A stretch of DNA of 64,000 bases from G963663315 sp963665165 (GCA_963665165.1 OY761989.1:2232001-2296000); one strand, 5' to 3'. Positions 1 through 9,063 are shown, counted from the stretch's first letter. Made by a program: numbers and translations. The notes: a model not told the origin generated them from the sequence alone.

Positions 1-1544
1 ACCTGATCCATTTCACCGGCCAGCCGGTCCATCGCCTCCTGAGGCGTGAAAGCGCCGGAATTCACGTCTCCGATCTGCTGCCACCAGATCTGGGCCAGCT
101 TCGGATAGTCCGGCACATTGACGCCGGTCGGCGACCAGCGGACCCGGTCCGGGGAACGATAGAACTCCACCAGACCGCCCAGCTTCGACGCGCGCTCGGT
201 GAAGGATTCGTGATTGATGGAACTGTCCCGGATAAAGGTGAGGCCGACATGGCTTTTCTTCACGTCCACGGTCTTCGAGACCACAAACTGGGCATACAGC
301 CAGGCCGCCTTGCGGCGATCCACCGGAGTGGACTTGAACAGGGTCCAGGAACCCGCGTCCTGGTAGCCGAGTTTCTGTCCTTTCTCCCAGTACGGACCAT
401 GCGGGGACGGAGCCATCCGCCAGAGCGGATTGCCTTCGTCATCCACGGTATTGTTGCCGTCGCTTTTGGGGGCCACCATGGACGCGGTGAACGCGGTGTA
501 CCAGAAAATCTGCTGCGCTACATTGCCCTGGGAGAGCGCTGGCAGGGATTGGTAGAAATCATAGCTCGCCGCGCCCGGAGGAGCATACTGGCGCAGCCAT
601 TCGTCCCACTTGCGGATGGCGTATACCGCCGCCGGACCATTGGCTGCTCCGCCCCGCGAGACACTGGCGCCGACCGGGTTACAGGTACCGGCCTCCATAC
701 GGATACCCCACTCATCCACCGGGATGCCGTTCGGCAGGCCCTTGCTGCCGGCGCCCGCCATGGAGAGCCAGGCATCGGTCATGCGCCAACCGAGGTCCGG
801 CGCCCGTTTGCCATAGTCCATGTGGCCATATACGCGAACCCCGTCGATCTCCTTCACATGGTCCGTGAAAAATTCCGCGATATCCTCGTAGGCGGACCAG
901 TTCACCGGTACGCCGAGGTCGTATCCATACATCTCCCGGAATCTGGCTTGCAGGTCTTCACGGTCGAACCAGTCCTTGCGGAACCAGTAAAGGTTGGCGA
1001 ACTGCTGGTCGGGAAGCTGGTAGAGCTTACCGTCCGGCCCGGTGGTGAAGGACTTGCCGACGAAGTCATCCACATCCAGGCCGGGATTGGTGACGTCGGC
1101 GCCCTCTCCAGCCATCCAGTCGGACAGGTTCACCGCCAGTTGCAGACGGGAATGGGTACCGATCAGGTCGGAGTCGTTGATATAGGCGTCATACAGATTT
1201 CGCCCGGTCTGCATCTGGGTCTGCACCGCCTGCACGACTTCCCCCTCGCCCAGCAACTGGTGATTGACCTGGATGCCGGTGATTTCCTCAAAGGCCCGGG
1301 TCAGCACCCTGGATTCATATTCGTGGGTCGGGATGGTCTCGGAGAGCACATTGATTTCCATGCCCTGGAAAGGCTCGGCGGCCTTGACGAACCATTCCAT
1401 TTCCGCCTTCTGCTCTTCCATGGTGAGCGTCGATGGCTGGAATTCGTCATTAATCCAGGTTTCCGCTTCCGCCATACCGGCGAGCGCGGGGGCCTGGAAC
1501 AGGCAGGTCGCCACAGTAGCGGCGACCACGGTTTTTATTTTCAT
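1..1544 (-). CDS. glpV: Glycerol-type ABC transporter periplasmic binding protein (C-terminus cut by window edge)
   Basis: Extracellular solute-binding protein that captures substrate in the periplasm for an ABC importer. The start is the ATG at 1542-1544. It is followed by a clear Sec signal peptide (MKIKTVVAATVATCLFQAPALA) and then a mature part with runs I recognise from the rhizobial GlpV glycerol-binding proteins: EFQPSTL, SETIPTHEYES, LYQLPDQQFANLYWFR and KSHVGLTFIRDSSI. The 514 codons present are most of a family that is usually about 570-580 residues, so the last ~60 residues lie outside the window. The divergent neighbour is glycerol kinase, which fits uptake of glycerol followed by phosphorylation. 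The permease and ATPase genes are not in the window. Glycerol as substrate is an inference from this context and family resemblance. Confidence 0.85.
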   Translation of the reverse strand, partial: MKIKTVVAATVATCLFQAPALAGMAEAETWINDEFQPSTLTMEEQKAEMEWFVKAAEPFQGMEINVLSETIPTHEYESRVLTRAFEEITGIQVNHQLLGEGEVVQAVQTQMQTGRNLYDAYINDSDLIGTHSRLQLAVNLSDWMAGEGADVTNPGLDVDDFVGKSFTTGPDGKLYQLPDQQFANLYWFRKDWFDREDLQARFREMYGYDLGVPVNWSAYEDIAEFFTDHVKEIDGVRVYGHMDYGKRAPDLGWRMTDAWLSMAGAGSKGLPNGIPVDEWGIRMEAGTCNPVGASVSRGGAANGPAAVYAIRKWDEWLRQYAPPGAASYDFYQSLPALSQGNVAQQIFWYTAFTASMVAPKSDGNNTVDDEGNPLWRMAPSPHGPYWEKGQKLGYQDAGSWTLFKSTPVDRRKAAWLYAQFVVSKTVDVKKSHVGLTFIRDSSINHESFTERASKLGGLVEFYRSPDRVRWSPTGVNVPDYPKLAQIWWQQIGDVNSGAFTPQEAMDRLAGEMDQ

Positions 1545-1706
1545 GGTAGATTCCTCGTTGGTGAAAATGTGGTTTCCGACCGGCGGGAACCTCGGGAACC
1601 TGTCGGACGGTGATTTGTTGATACACAACGGACGAATCTTAACACGCCAAAAACCGAAAAATGAACTAAAATCCGTTTTCAAATGAAAAACTTTATCCAG
1701 GTATCG

Positions 1707-1743
1707 GTTTTCGTAATCACGATCTGCGAAACCATACGAAAAC
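1707..1743. promoter_or_regulatory. Inverted repeat between glpV and glpK, candidate operator
   Basis: GTTTTCGTA at 1707-1715 is mirrored by TACGAAAAC at 1735-1743, a perfect 9-bp inverted repeat with a 19-base spacer. It lies 33 bases before the glpK start, in the shared divergent promoter region. TTTCG-type repeats are typical of DeoR-family operators such as GlpR. No such regulator gene is visible in the window, so the assignment is inference. Confidence 0.4.
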
Positions 1744-1776
1744 GCCCGAACCCCCAAACGCCCGTGTGACTACGAT

Positions 1777-3252
1777 ATGAAACGAAACATCCTCGCCATC
1801 GACCAGGGCACCACCAGCTCCCGCGCCATCGTCTTTACGCCGGACGGCGCCATCCTGGCCTCATCCCGATACGAATTTCCGCAGATCTATCCCGATGACG
1901 GCTGGGTCGAACAGGATCCGGAGGATATCTGGGAAACCACGTTGCGGGCCGCCCGCGATGTCCTGTCCGGGGCCGGGGACGAGGTGGCGGTCGCCGGTAT
2001 CGCCAACCAGCGGGAAACCACCCTGCTGTGGGACCGCGCCACGGGCGAACCCGTGTATAACGCCATCGTATGGCAGGACCGGCGGACTGCGGAATCATGC
2101 GCCCGCATCGAAAGGCAAGGCCATGGCCGGGAAATATCCGAACGCGCCGGCCTGCTTTTGGACGCCTATTTTTCAGCCACCAAGATTGCCTGGGTTCTGG
2201 ACAATGTCCCGGGCGCCAGGGACAGGGCGGAACGGGGCGAACTGGCATTCGGCACCGTGGACTGTTTCCTGGTCTGGAAACTGACCGGCGGCCGGGTCCA
2301 CGCCACCGACGCCACCAATGCCAGCCGCACCCTGTTGTTCAACATCCACAACCAGTCCTGGGACGATTATCTGCTCGCGCTGTTCGACATTCCGAAGTCC
2401 CTGCTGCCCGATGTGCGCGACAGCGCCGACGACTACGGAATCACGGAACCCGCGACGCTGGGCGCGGCGCTGCCCATCGGCGCTGTGGTGGGCGACCAGC
2501 AGGGCGCCCTGTTCGGACAGGCCTGCTTTCATCCGGGGATGGTGAAAAGCACTTATGGCACGGGTTGCTTCATGGTCATGAATACCGGCCGTGACGCAGT
2601 CACTTCGCACAATCGCCTGCTCACTACCGTCGGCTACCGGCTGAACGGGGAAGTCACCTATGCTCTGGAGGGGTCGATTTTCAACGCCGGGGCCGCGATC
2701 CAATGGCTGCGGGACGGCTTGAAACTGATCGGCCATGTCAACGGGATTGACGACCTGGTGAAAGCGACCGCCGGCAACGACGGCGTGTACATGGTCCCGG
2801 CCTTTACCGGTCTCGGAGCGCCGCACTGGGACCCCCATGCCCGCGGCGCGGTATTCGGGATCACCCGCGACACCGGGATCGCGCATTTTATTCGCGCCGC
2901 ACTGGAAGCCGTGTGCTACCAGACCCGGGAACTGGTGGAGGCGATGGCGGCCGACAGCGGCCAGCCACTGGAAAGGCTGCGGGTGGATGGCGGCATGGCG
3001 GCCAATGACTGGATGTTGCAATTCCTGGCGGACATACTCGACACCGTAGTGGAGAAACCGGCAGTCATCGAGACGACCGCGCTGGGCGCGGCCTGGCTGG
3101 CCGGGCTGCAACACGGCATCTTCGCGTCCACCGCCGAGGTCGCGTCCCACTGGCGCGAAACCCGCCGACTCGATGCGGACATGAAACCCGAAAAGCGCAA
3201 GGCCCTGGTCGCCGGTTGGAACGACGCCATTGACCGGGTCAGGTCCCGCTGA
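1777..3252 (+). CDS. glpK: Glycerol kinase
   Basis: ATP:glycerol 3-phosphotransferase, cytoplasmic. It phosphorylates glycerol taken up by the divergent transporter, trapping it as sn-glycerol 3-phosphate. The 491-residue length is normal for FGGY-family glycerol kinases. The N-terminal phosphate-binding motif (AIDQGTTSSRAI, residues ~6-17) is present, as are the GDQQGALFGQ segment near residue 248 and the C-terminal nucleotide-binding GGMAAND segment. The FGGY signature region (STYGTGCFMVMNTG) is intact. The start ATG at 1777 gives the expected N-terminus. The gene converges with cbiA, 87 bases away. Confidence 0.95.
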   Translation: MKRNILAIDQGTTSSRAIVFTPDGAILASSRYEFPQIYPDDGWVEQDPEDIWETTLRAARDVLSGAGDEVAVAGIANQRETTLLWDRATGEPVYNAIVWQDRRTAESCARIERQGHGREISERAGLLLDAYFSATKIAWVLDNVPGARDRAERGELAFGTVDCFLVWKLTGGRVHATDATNASRTLLFNIHNQSWDDYLLALFDIPKSLLPDVRDSADDYGITEPATLGAALPIGAVVGDQQGALFGQACFHPGMVKSTYGTGCFMVMNTGRDAVTSHNRLLTTVGYRLNGEVTYALEGSIFNAGAAIQWLRDGLKLIGHVNGIDDLVKATAGNDGVYMVPAFTGLGAPHWDPHARGAVFGITRDTGIAHFIRAALEAVCYQTRELVEAMAADSGQPLERLRVDGGMAANDWMLQFLADILDTVVEKPAVIETTALGAAWLAGLQHGIFASTAEVASHWRETRRLDADMKPEKRKALVAGWNDAIDRVRSR

Positions 3253-3339
3253 CCCGGAACCCGTGCAAGCAAGCAGGTGAAGTTGCCGGGTGAACTTCGC
3301 CGGACGCGATGGATTCCGGCCCGCGCGGGAAGGACGGGA

Positions 3340-4695
3340 TCATGACAACAGGGCGGCGGCGGCTTGCGGGTTGGACGGGAAGTAGTGGTGCAACCAGGTC
3401 AGGGTCAGTTTTCCCGATTGCCAGAAGGCTTCGCCCTGTCCTCCATCCTGCTTCTGCCCGAAACCGTCGGCGGCGCGGCGCGGGTCGGCCGGCTGGATGA
3501 TCGAGTGATGAAACGAGTGCCCCCGCAACTCGCCATGACCGTAGTCGATTTTCTGCAATCCGATACCCTGCAATCCTCCGGTCAGGGCGCAGGCCGCGTC
3601 AAACAATCCGAATCCTGACCCGGTTTCTCCGTCCCGGCCCGTGAGGGCCTGGCACGCGGCCATCATTCCGCCACACTCCGCGAGTATCGGTTTGCCGTTG
3701 CGGTGATGTTCCTCCAGATGGTTTTTTGTCTGCTGCGCCCCGGACAGCTTCCGAAGATGCAATTCCGGGTATCCGCCGGGCAGCCAGACCGCATCACAGC
3801 GGGGCAACGGCTCATTATTCAACGGCGAAAAATAAGCGATGCGGGCGCCCATGGATTCGAGCAGGTGGATGTTTTCGGGATAGATGAAGCTGAAACCGGC
3901 GTCGCGGGCCACCGCGAGGGTTCTGCCCTTGAGCAGTGGGGGTGGCTGGTCCGGGTGGTCCGGGTGGTCCGTCCCGAACCGGATCGGGTGCAACGGAACC
4001 TCGATGCCGAATTCATCCAGCGCCCGGGCGGCCCGGTCGAGTTGCCGGTCCAGCCCCGCAATGTCCGCGGCCTGGACCAGACCGAGATGCCTGAGCGGCA
4101 GCGCCATTCTCGGGTCTCGCCGGATACTGCCCGCGTAATCCTCGCCGATCGACTCCCGCAACAGGCGGTGATGGTTGTCACTGCCGACGCAATTGCCGAC
4201 CACCGATGTGATCCTGGCCGCATTCCGGTTTCCCTGCGCCCGGCTTCCCCGTGCATGGCCCGACGCCGATTGCGGCGCGTAATTCCTGAGTCCTTCGACG
4301 ATCGCGGCGGCAGTCTGGGCATATTTGGCGGCGTTCATCACCAGCGTGACCGATAATCCGAACCGTCCCGCCAACTGCATGTTGCCGGGAGCATGGTCAT
4401 GCAGTCCCATCAGGCTCTCTACCAGCACGATATCGCTTGTCGAAGCCGCCCTGGCCAGCAGGCCGCGGCAATGGGATTCCCCCATCATCCACAAGTCGAG
4501 GTTGTAAACGCTCTGACGGGAGGCCCGCTCCAGTATGGTGGGATCGAGATAATCCGGGCCGGTCTTGATCACCCGGACCGATTTGCCCTGGTTGACGAAG
4601 CGGCGCGCCATGGCGGCGGTCAAAATGGTCTTGCCCTGCCCGGAACCGGGCGCCGCAATCAGGGTGGCGAGGCATCGGCGAGTGTTTTTCGACAT
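3340..4695 (-). CDS. cbiA: Cobyrinic acid a,c-diamide synthase
   Basis: Glutamine-dependent, ATP-consuming amidation of the a and c carboxylates of (hydrogeno)cobyrinic acid (CbiA/CobB). It is a 451-residue protein with an N-terminal P-loop/dethiobiotin-synthetase-like domain (APGSGQGKT at ~14-22, then KTGPDYLDP) and a C-terminal class I amidotransferase domain (LAECGGMMAACQAL carries the nucleophile Cys; a C-terminal HSFHHS segment is present). A short repeat encodes DHPDHPDQP in the inter-domain linker. The gene is alone on the minus strand, divergent from the cobalt/nickel transporter and convergent with glpK. The acidic linker repeat has no obvious functional consequence. Confidence 0.93.
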   Translation of the reverse strand: MSKNTRRCLATLIAAPGSGQGKTILTAAMARRFVNQGKSVRVIKTGPDYLDPTILERASRQSVYNLDLWMMGESHCRGLLARAASTSDIVLVESLMGLHDHAPGNMQLAGRFGLSVTLVMNAAKYAQTAAAIVEGLRNYAPQSASGHARGSRAQGNRNAARITSVVGNCVGSDNHHRLLRESIGEDYAGSIRRDPRMALPLRHLGLVQAADIAGLDRQLDRAARALDEFGIEVPLHPIRFGTDHPDHPDQPPPLLKGRTLAVARDAGFSFIYPENIHLLESMGARIAYFSPLNNEPLPRCDAVWLPGGYPELHLRKLSGAQQTKNHLEEHHRNGKPILAECGGMMAACQALTGRDGETGSGFGLFDAACALTGGLQGIGLQKIDYGHGELRGHSFHHSIIQPADPRRAADGFGQKQDGGQGEAFWQSGKLTLTWLHHYFPSNPQAAAALLS

Positions 4696-4772
4696 GAATT
4701 CACGGTGTTTGCGCGGTAATTATGGCATGATTGAAAGGCAACGAAAAAACCGGATACAATGAGCCGGATGAT

Positions 4773-5465
4773 ATGGAATATACCTCGATCTACAGTTTGC
4801 TGACGCTGGGTTTCGGCCTGGGGATGGTGCATGCCCTGGATGCGGATCATATCATGGCCGTGTCGTCGCTGACCTGTGCCGACGACGGGGATGACCGGCG
4901 CCGTCCGGGAGGGCGCAGGGCGCTGGGATACTGTTTGCGCTGGGCCATCGGCCATGGCGCCATAGTCCTGTCGCTGGGATTGTTGTTCATCCTGACCCGG
5001 TTGCAGTTGCCCGCCACGGCGACCCTGTTCGCGGAAAAGCTGATCGGTCTGGCGCTGGTCGCGCTGGGCGGCTGGATAATCTGCACGGTCTTCCGTAACC
5101 GCCTGACCCTGCGGATACACCGCCACGGGGATGTCACCCACATGCACTTGTCCGGACCGGGCGGGCGGCATACCAATCACCGTCCCATCCTGTTCGGGGC
5201 GACCCACGGACTGGCGGGCAGCGCTCCGGCCCTGGCGCTGATTCCGGTCGCCGCGGCGGCGCCGTCCGGAACCGGGATACTGGCCGGAGTCCTGTATATC
5301 GCCCTGTTCTGTCTGGGCGTTCTGGTTTCGATGCTGGTTTTCGGGCTTTTTCTCGGGCAGTTGCATTCCTTCCTTGCCAGCCTCGGACAAAGGCTGTTCC
5401 AGGCCAGCCGGTTACTGATCGCCTCCGCCTCGATCGGAGTCGGAACCTGGTGGCTGCTGCATTAG
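4773..5465 (+). CDS. NicO/HoxN-type nickel-cobalt permease
   Basis: Membrane protein of about 230 residues carrying the HX4DH metal-transport signature in its first helix (HALDADH, near residue 18). It has several further hydrophobic helices and a His-rich loop (HRHGDVTHMH and RHTNH). These are hallmarks of nickel/cobalt transporters. The position beside cbiA and the other cobalamin genes makes cobalt the likely substrate. I chose the ATG at 4773; a TTG at 4731 would add 14 unlikely residues. It is divergent from cbiA with about 77 bases between the starts. Confidence 0.75.
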   Translation: MEYTSIYSLLTLGFGLGMVHALDADHIMAVSSLTCADDGDDRRRPGGRRALGYCLRWAIGHGAIVLSLGLLFILTRLQLPATATLFAEKLIGLALVALGGWIICTVFRNRLTLRIHRHGDVTHMHLSGPGGRHTNHRPILFGATHGLAGSAPALALIPVAAAAPSGTGILAGVLYIALFCLGVLVSMLVFGLFLGQLHSFLASLGQRLFQASRLLIASASIGVGTWWLLH

Positions 5466-5495
5466 CGGTTACCTGATCGCTGCTCATAATCCAGG

Positions 5496-5532
5496 ATAGT
5501 CAAATGTTTCAGACAATAAACATCTGGACTAT
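5496..5532 (+). repeat. Imperfect inverted repeat at the left edge of the RM insert
   Basis: ATAGTCAAATGTTT (5496-5509) is mirrored by AAACATCTGGACTAT (5518-5532), about 12 of 14 positions pairing around an 8-base loop. It sits between the transporter stop and the endonuclease start, where composition changes from GC-rich to AT-rich. It could be a terminator hairpin (but no T-tract follows), an operator for the RM genes, or a scar of insertion. The sequence does not decide between these. Confidence 0.45.
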
Positions 5533-5558
5533 TTCCATAGACCGTGAATAATGTTTTG

Positions 5559-5969
5559 ATGTCCATTGAGAAAGAAGTACGCCGACTGGCGGACAGATAT
5601 GCAAAAAATCTGAAAGTACGCGTAGATCAACGCCCCAAAACTTTTGAAATCGACTGCCTTGTTGAAGAACGGGACGCTATAGAAATCAAGTGGCGCGATG
5701 CGACAACGGATGGTGATCACATTACCAAAGAACACACCCGAATGCAGAACATCAAGGCAGCCGGATATAAACCCATTCGTGTGATGTTCTACTACCCGCT
5801 CCGCGCCCAGGCGCAACGCACCCAAAAGACCTTGGAGACACTTTATACGGGGGCCGAAGGCGAGTATCACTACGGTGATGGCGCCTGGAATTATGTTCGA
5901 CAATACACTGGTGTTGATCTCAGGAAAATTCTTGAAACCATAGCCGCAGAACGTGCGAATGGAGATTAA
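5559..5969 (+). CDS. ApaLI-like type II restriction endonuclease, apparently shortened
   Basis: A 136-residue product whose second half carries a PD-(D/E)XK-like core: FEIDCLV around residues 29-35, then AIEIKWRDATTDGDHITKEHT with E42 and K44 as candidate catalytic residues. I recognise this stretch as typical of ApaLI-family endonucleases (recognition GTGCAC in the type member). Family members as I recall them are near 200 residues. Here the N-terminal helix (IEKEVRRLADRYAKNLKVRV) runs almost directly into RPKTFEIDCL, so a middle segment seems to be missing in frame. An in-frame stop at 5538 precludes a longer N-terminus. The start is the ATG at 5559 (a GTG at 5544 is possible). It overlaps the following methyltransferase start by 11 bases. 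AT-rich composition suggests transfer. Confidence 0.65.
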   Translation: MSIEKEVRRLADRYAKNLKVRVDQRPKTFEIDCLVEERDAIEIKWRDATTDGDHITKEHTRMQNIKAAGYKPIRVMFYYPLRAQAQRTQKTLETLYTGAEGEYHYGDGAWNYVRQYTGVDLRKILETIAAERANGD

Positions 5970-7206
5970 ATCTCATACACAGGTAGGGGAATGCCTCGAC
6001 ATTCTCCAAAGGATGGAGCCTGAATCGGTTGATCTTGTTTACGTCGACCCACCCTTTTTCACACAAAAAACACATGATTTGGTAACACGTGATGGCTCAA
6101 CAAGCTTTTGTTTTAGAGACATTTGGGATAGCGAAAGCTCCTACACCGATTTTATCCACCCGAGATTAGTTTGTGCGCGTGATATTCTGAAGTTTTCAGG
6201 CAGCTTGTTTTTTCACTGCGATAAATCGGCCTCTCATGTCGTTCGCGCGATGCTGGATGATGTTTTCTCGCCTGAGCATTTTCAATCTGAAATTATCTGG
6301 CACTTCAAGAGATGGTCAAATTCCAGGAAGGGTTTGTTGCCTGCCCACCAGACAATATTTTTTTATTCGAAAACCGGCAAATTCAAATTCAACACGTTTT
6401 ATCAAGAATATTCGCCATCTACAAATGTAGATCAGATCATGCAGAAACGAGTGCGTGATGAACGTAACAAGTCGGTTTATGCCCGGAATGAAAACGGCAA
6501 AGTCGTCGGAAACGGGACCAAGAAAGGCGTACCCTTATCCGATGTCTGGGAGATACCGTTTCTAAATCCGAAGGCAAAAGAACGGGTTGGCTATCCTACG
6601 CAAAAGCCTGTTCTTTTGATGAACAAGATTATCGAACTGGTAACGTCAGAAGGAGATGTTGTACTGGACCCCTTCTGCGGGAGTGGGACAACGCTTGTGG
6701 CCGCACAGCTTTTAAACCGTAATTCGATAGGAATCGATATAGCGGAAGAAGCTATAGAGTTGACCAGGCGCAGACTTGAAAACCCCGTTATCACAAAATC
6801 AGCGTTGCTTGAGAAAGGCAGGGAATCCTACCGGCAACATTCTTGTGATGCGTCTGGCTATCTGACTGGAATCGACTACACGCCAGTACATCGAAACAGG
6901 GGCATAGACGGATTGCTGAAACAGGAAATAGACGGCTTGCCTGCATTCATTCGTGTGCAACGCCACGGTGAAAATATAGGCCAAACGATCGCGGCATTGA
7001 AAAAAGCCGTTAAAAACAAAGGAGATTGTGCCCTGATTGTTGTCGCTACCTGTGACGATTGGCTGGGTTACAGGGCGTCCCCCGATGTCCACCTGATCCA
7101 ATCCACATCGCTTGCGATTACAGATTTACTTAAGAAAAAGCAGGGTTCAACCATGACAAACCGAAATCCTCCAGAAAATCGGACAATCGTGGCTGATCTG
7201 CCGTAA
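5959..7206 (+). CDS. Site-specific DNA methyltransferase (beta-class, type II RM)
   Basis: Protective amino-methyltransferase of the RM pair, 415 residues. Motif IV (DPPF, residues 30-33) precedes motif I (DPFCGSGTTLVAA, about residue 235), which is the beta-class permutation of N6-adenine/N4-cytosine methylases. DPPF favours adenine as target. A C-terminal extension of roughly 130 residues after motif I (ending KKKQG...VADLP) is not part of the core fold. The ATG at 5959 is preferred and overlaps the endonuclease stop; a GTG at 5953 is in frame. The gene ends 19 bases before cbiD. Its AT-rich codon use contrasts with both cobalamin neighbours, consistent with a horizontally acquired cassette. 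Confidence 0.85.
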   Translation: MEIKSHTQVGECLDILQRMEPESVDLVYVDPPFFTQKTHDLVTRDGSTSFCFRDIWDSESSYTDFIHPRLVCARDILKFSGSLFFHCDKSASHVVRAMLDDVFSPEHFQSEIIWHFKRWSNSRKGLLPAHQTIFFYSKTGKFKFNTFYQEYSPSTNVDQIMQKRVRDERNKSVYARNENGKVVGNGTKKGVPLSDVWEIPFLNPKAKERVGYPTQKPVLLMNKIIELVTSEGDVVLDPFCGSGTTLVAAQLLNRNSIGIDIAEEAIELTRRRLENPVITKSALLEKGRESYRQHSCDASGYLTGIDYTPVHRNRGIDGLLKQEIDGLPAFIRVQRHGENIGQTIAALKKAVKNKGDCALIVVATCDDWLGYRASPDVHLIQSTSLAITDLLKKKQGSTMTNRNPPENRTIVADLP

Positions 7207-7225
7207 CCGCCGGAATGTACGCCAG

Positions 7226-8326
7226 ATGCGCGACGAGACCCCGGAGAAAAAAACCCGACTGCGTAGTGGATTTACCACGGGCGCCTGTGCGACGGCGACC
7301 TCTCTGGCCGCCGCCGGCCTGTTGCTGAATGGCCGCGCAACCGAAACCGTGACCATCACGCTGCCGAAAGGCCGGCAGGTCGGTTTCAGGCTGGAAGAAT
7401 GCGCTCTGCTGAACGACGGCCGCGCCCGCGCCAGTACGATCAAGGACGCGGGCGACGACCCGGACGCCACGCATGGCGCCACGATATTTGCCGAGGTCGG
7501 GTTGTCGAGCGATGCCGGAGTCCGGTTTCACGCGGGACCCGGTGTCGGCACGGTCACCCGGTCCGGCCTGTCGCTTGGAGTGGGTGAGGCGGCGATCAAC
7601 CCGGTACCGAGGAAAATGATGTGCGGACATCTGGAAGCCCTGGCCTGCGAACGCGGTTACGCGGGCGGCTTCGAAGTCACGATTGGCGTTGTCGATGGGG
7701 AACGGATTGCGCTGGATACGATGAATGCCCGTCTGGGTATCATCGGCGGCATCTCGATTCTTGGGACCACCGGTATCGTCCGCCCCTACTCCTGTTCCGC
7801 CTTCATCGCCTCGATCCACCAGTCGATTGACGTGGCCCATGCCAACGGTATCCGGCATATCGCCGCGGCCACCGGTTCGACCAGCGAAAACTACATCCAG
7901 GCCGCCCTGGACCTGGACGACATGGCAGTGGTGGAAATGGGGGATTTTGCCGGGGCCGTATTCAAACGCCTGCGCCGGGCGCCGATGGAGAAACTGAGTA
8001 TCTGCGGCGGTTTCGGCAAGATCAGCAAACTGGCGGCCGGTCATCAATCGCTGCACAGCAAGGATTCATCCATTGATTTCGGGTTTCTGGCGGAACAGGC
8101 GGTGAAAGCAGGCGGCGACCCGGGTTTGATGGAGCGGATCATGAACGCCAACACCAGTCTCGAAGCCTTGAACCAGTGCCAGGACGCGAACCTTCCCCTC
8201 GCCGACAGAATCTGTTCCCTGGCCAGGGAAACGGCGCTCAAGGCGACCCGGCGCCGTTGCGAAATCGATGTATACACACTCGGCAGGGACGGCGTACTGG
8301 CCGGTTCCTCATCAGGGCATAGATGA
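7226..8326 (+). CDS. cbiD: Cobalt-precorrin-5B (C1)-methyltransferase
   Basis: SAM-dependent C1 methylation in the anaerobic-type corrin pathway. The 366-residue length and the N-terminal signature RSGFTTGACATA (residues ~13-24) with the later ISILGTTGIVRPYS segment are characteristic of CbiD. The stop overlaps the start of cobK by 4 bases (ATGA), so the two are translationally coupled. This gene has GC-rich codon use and starts immediately after the AT-rich RM insert, so its original promoter may have been displaced; transcription could now come from the insert. Confidence 0.95.
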   Translation: MRDETPEKKTRLRSGFTTGACATATSLAAAGLLLNGRATETVTITLPKGRQVGFRLEECALLNDGRARASTIKDAGDDPDATHGATIFAEVGLSSDAGVRFHAGPGVGTVTRSGLSLGVGEAAINPVPRKMMCGHLEALACERGYAGGFEVTIGVVDGERIALDTMNARLGIIGGISILGTTGIVRPYSCSAFIASIHQSIDVAHANGIRHIAAATGSTSENYIQAALDLDDMAVVEMGDFAGAVFKRLRRAPMEKLSICGGFGKISKLAAGHQSLHSKDSSIDFGFLAEQAVKAGGDPGLMERIMNANTSLEALNQCQDANLPLADRICSLARETALKATRRRCEIDVYTLGRDGVLAGSSSGHR

Positions 8327-9063
8327 AGATTCTGGTTCTGGGGGGAATCGCGGAATCCCGGTCGCTGGCGCTGGCGCTGATCGAAGCCGGTCACCGGGTG
8401 GTTTACAGCATCGCCGGACTGGTGCGGCGACCCGATCTTCCCTGCACCATTCACAGCGGCGGATTCAGCAGCGGCTACAGTGACGGGGCGCGGGGGATGG
8501 CCGAATATTGCCGGGCCAACCGGATTGACCTGCTGATTGATTCAACCCATCCTTATGCAGTCAATATATCGGTAAACGCAGTGGCCGCGGCAGACGAGGC
8601 CGCCATTCCGTGCTGGCGGTTCGACCGGCCGGGATGGAAACGCGAGGATCATCCGAACTGGCGCGACTATCGGCAGTGGCACGACCTGTTGCCGCAGATC
8701 GGCCATTTTCGGCGGCCGTTTTTCTCGATCGGGGCCAGCGCTCTCCGGTTTGCCGACCAGCGGCCATCCCATCAGCAATGGCTGGTACGCAGCGCCCGCC
8801 CGTTCGATCCGGTCGAGGGAATCATCCAGGTCCATGCAATCGGGCCTTTCAGCCTGGCCGAAGAACTGGACCTGATGCGGCGATACCGGGTTGACGCGCT
8901 GATCAGCAAGAACAGCGGTTGCAGCCGGGTTTCGGCCAAGCTCGAAGCCGCAGCCACGCTCGGCCTCCCGGTCTATGTGCAGGAGCGGCCCGGACTGCCC
9001 CCGGTTTCACGCTGTTTCCACGAGATTGCATCGTTGATTTCGGCAGTCGGCGCCCCCGCCTGA
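8323..9063 (+). CDS. cobK: Precorrin-6A reductase
   Basis: NAD(P)H-dependent reduction of (cobalt-)precorrin-6A (CobK/CbiJ). It has 246 residues with the N-terminal dinucleotide-binding pattern ILVLGGIAESRSLA, the family motif DSTHPYAVNIS near residue 73, and the C-terminal SKNSGCSRVSAKLEAA segment near residue 193. It is coupled to cbiD through a 4-base overlap. The following leader (9064-9516) starts a new, riboswitch-controlled transcription unit, so cbiD-cobK may be expressed independently of the rest of the ring genes. Confidence 0.93.
   Translation: MKILVLGGIAESRSLALALIEAGHRVVYSIAGLVRRPDLPCTIHSGGFSSGYSDGARGMAEYCRANRIDLLIDSTHPYAVNISVNAVAAADEAAIPCWRFDRPGWKREDHPNWRDYRQWHDLLPQIGHFRRPFFSIGASALRFADQRPSHQQWLVRSARPFDPVEGIIQVHAIGPFSLAEELDLMRRYRVDALISKNSGCSRVSAKLEAAATLGLPVYVQERPGLPPVSRCFHEIASLISAVGAPA

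Noticed and set aside
210..1613. Long open frame (467 codons) on the plus strand
   Set aside because: It is antisense to the glpV-like gene, which has a signal peptide and many family motifs; the plus-strand translation has no recognisable domain and reflects GC-rich third positions.
2173..3150. 325-codon minus-strand open frame
   Set aside because: Antisense shadow of glpK with no family features.
3945..3980. GGTCCGGGT-type tandem repeat in cbiA
   Set aside because: Only about three short units, in frame, encoding an acidic/proline linker; no sign of function beyond coding.
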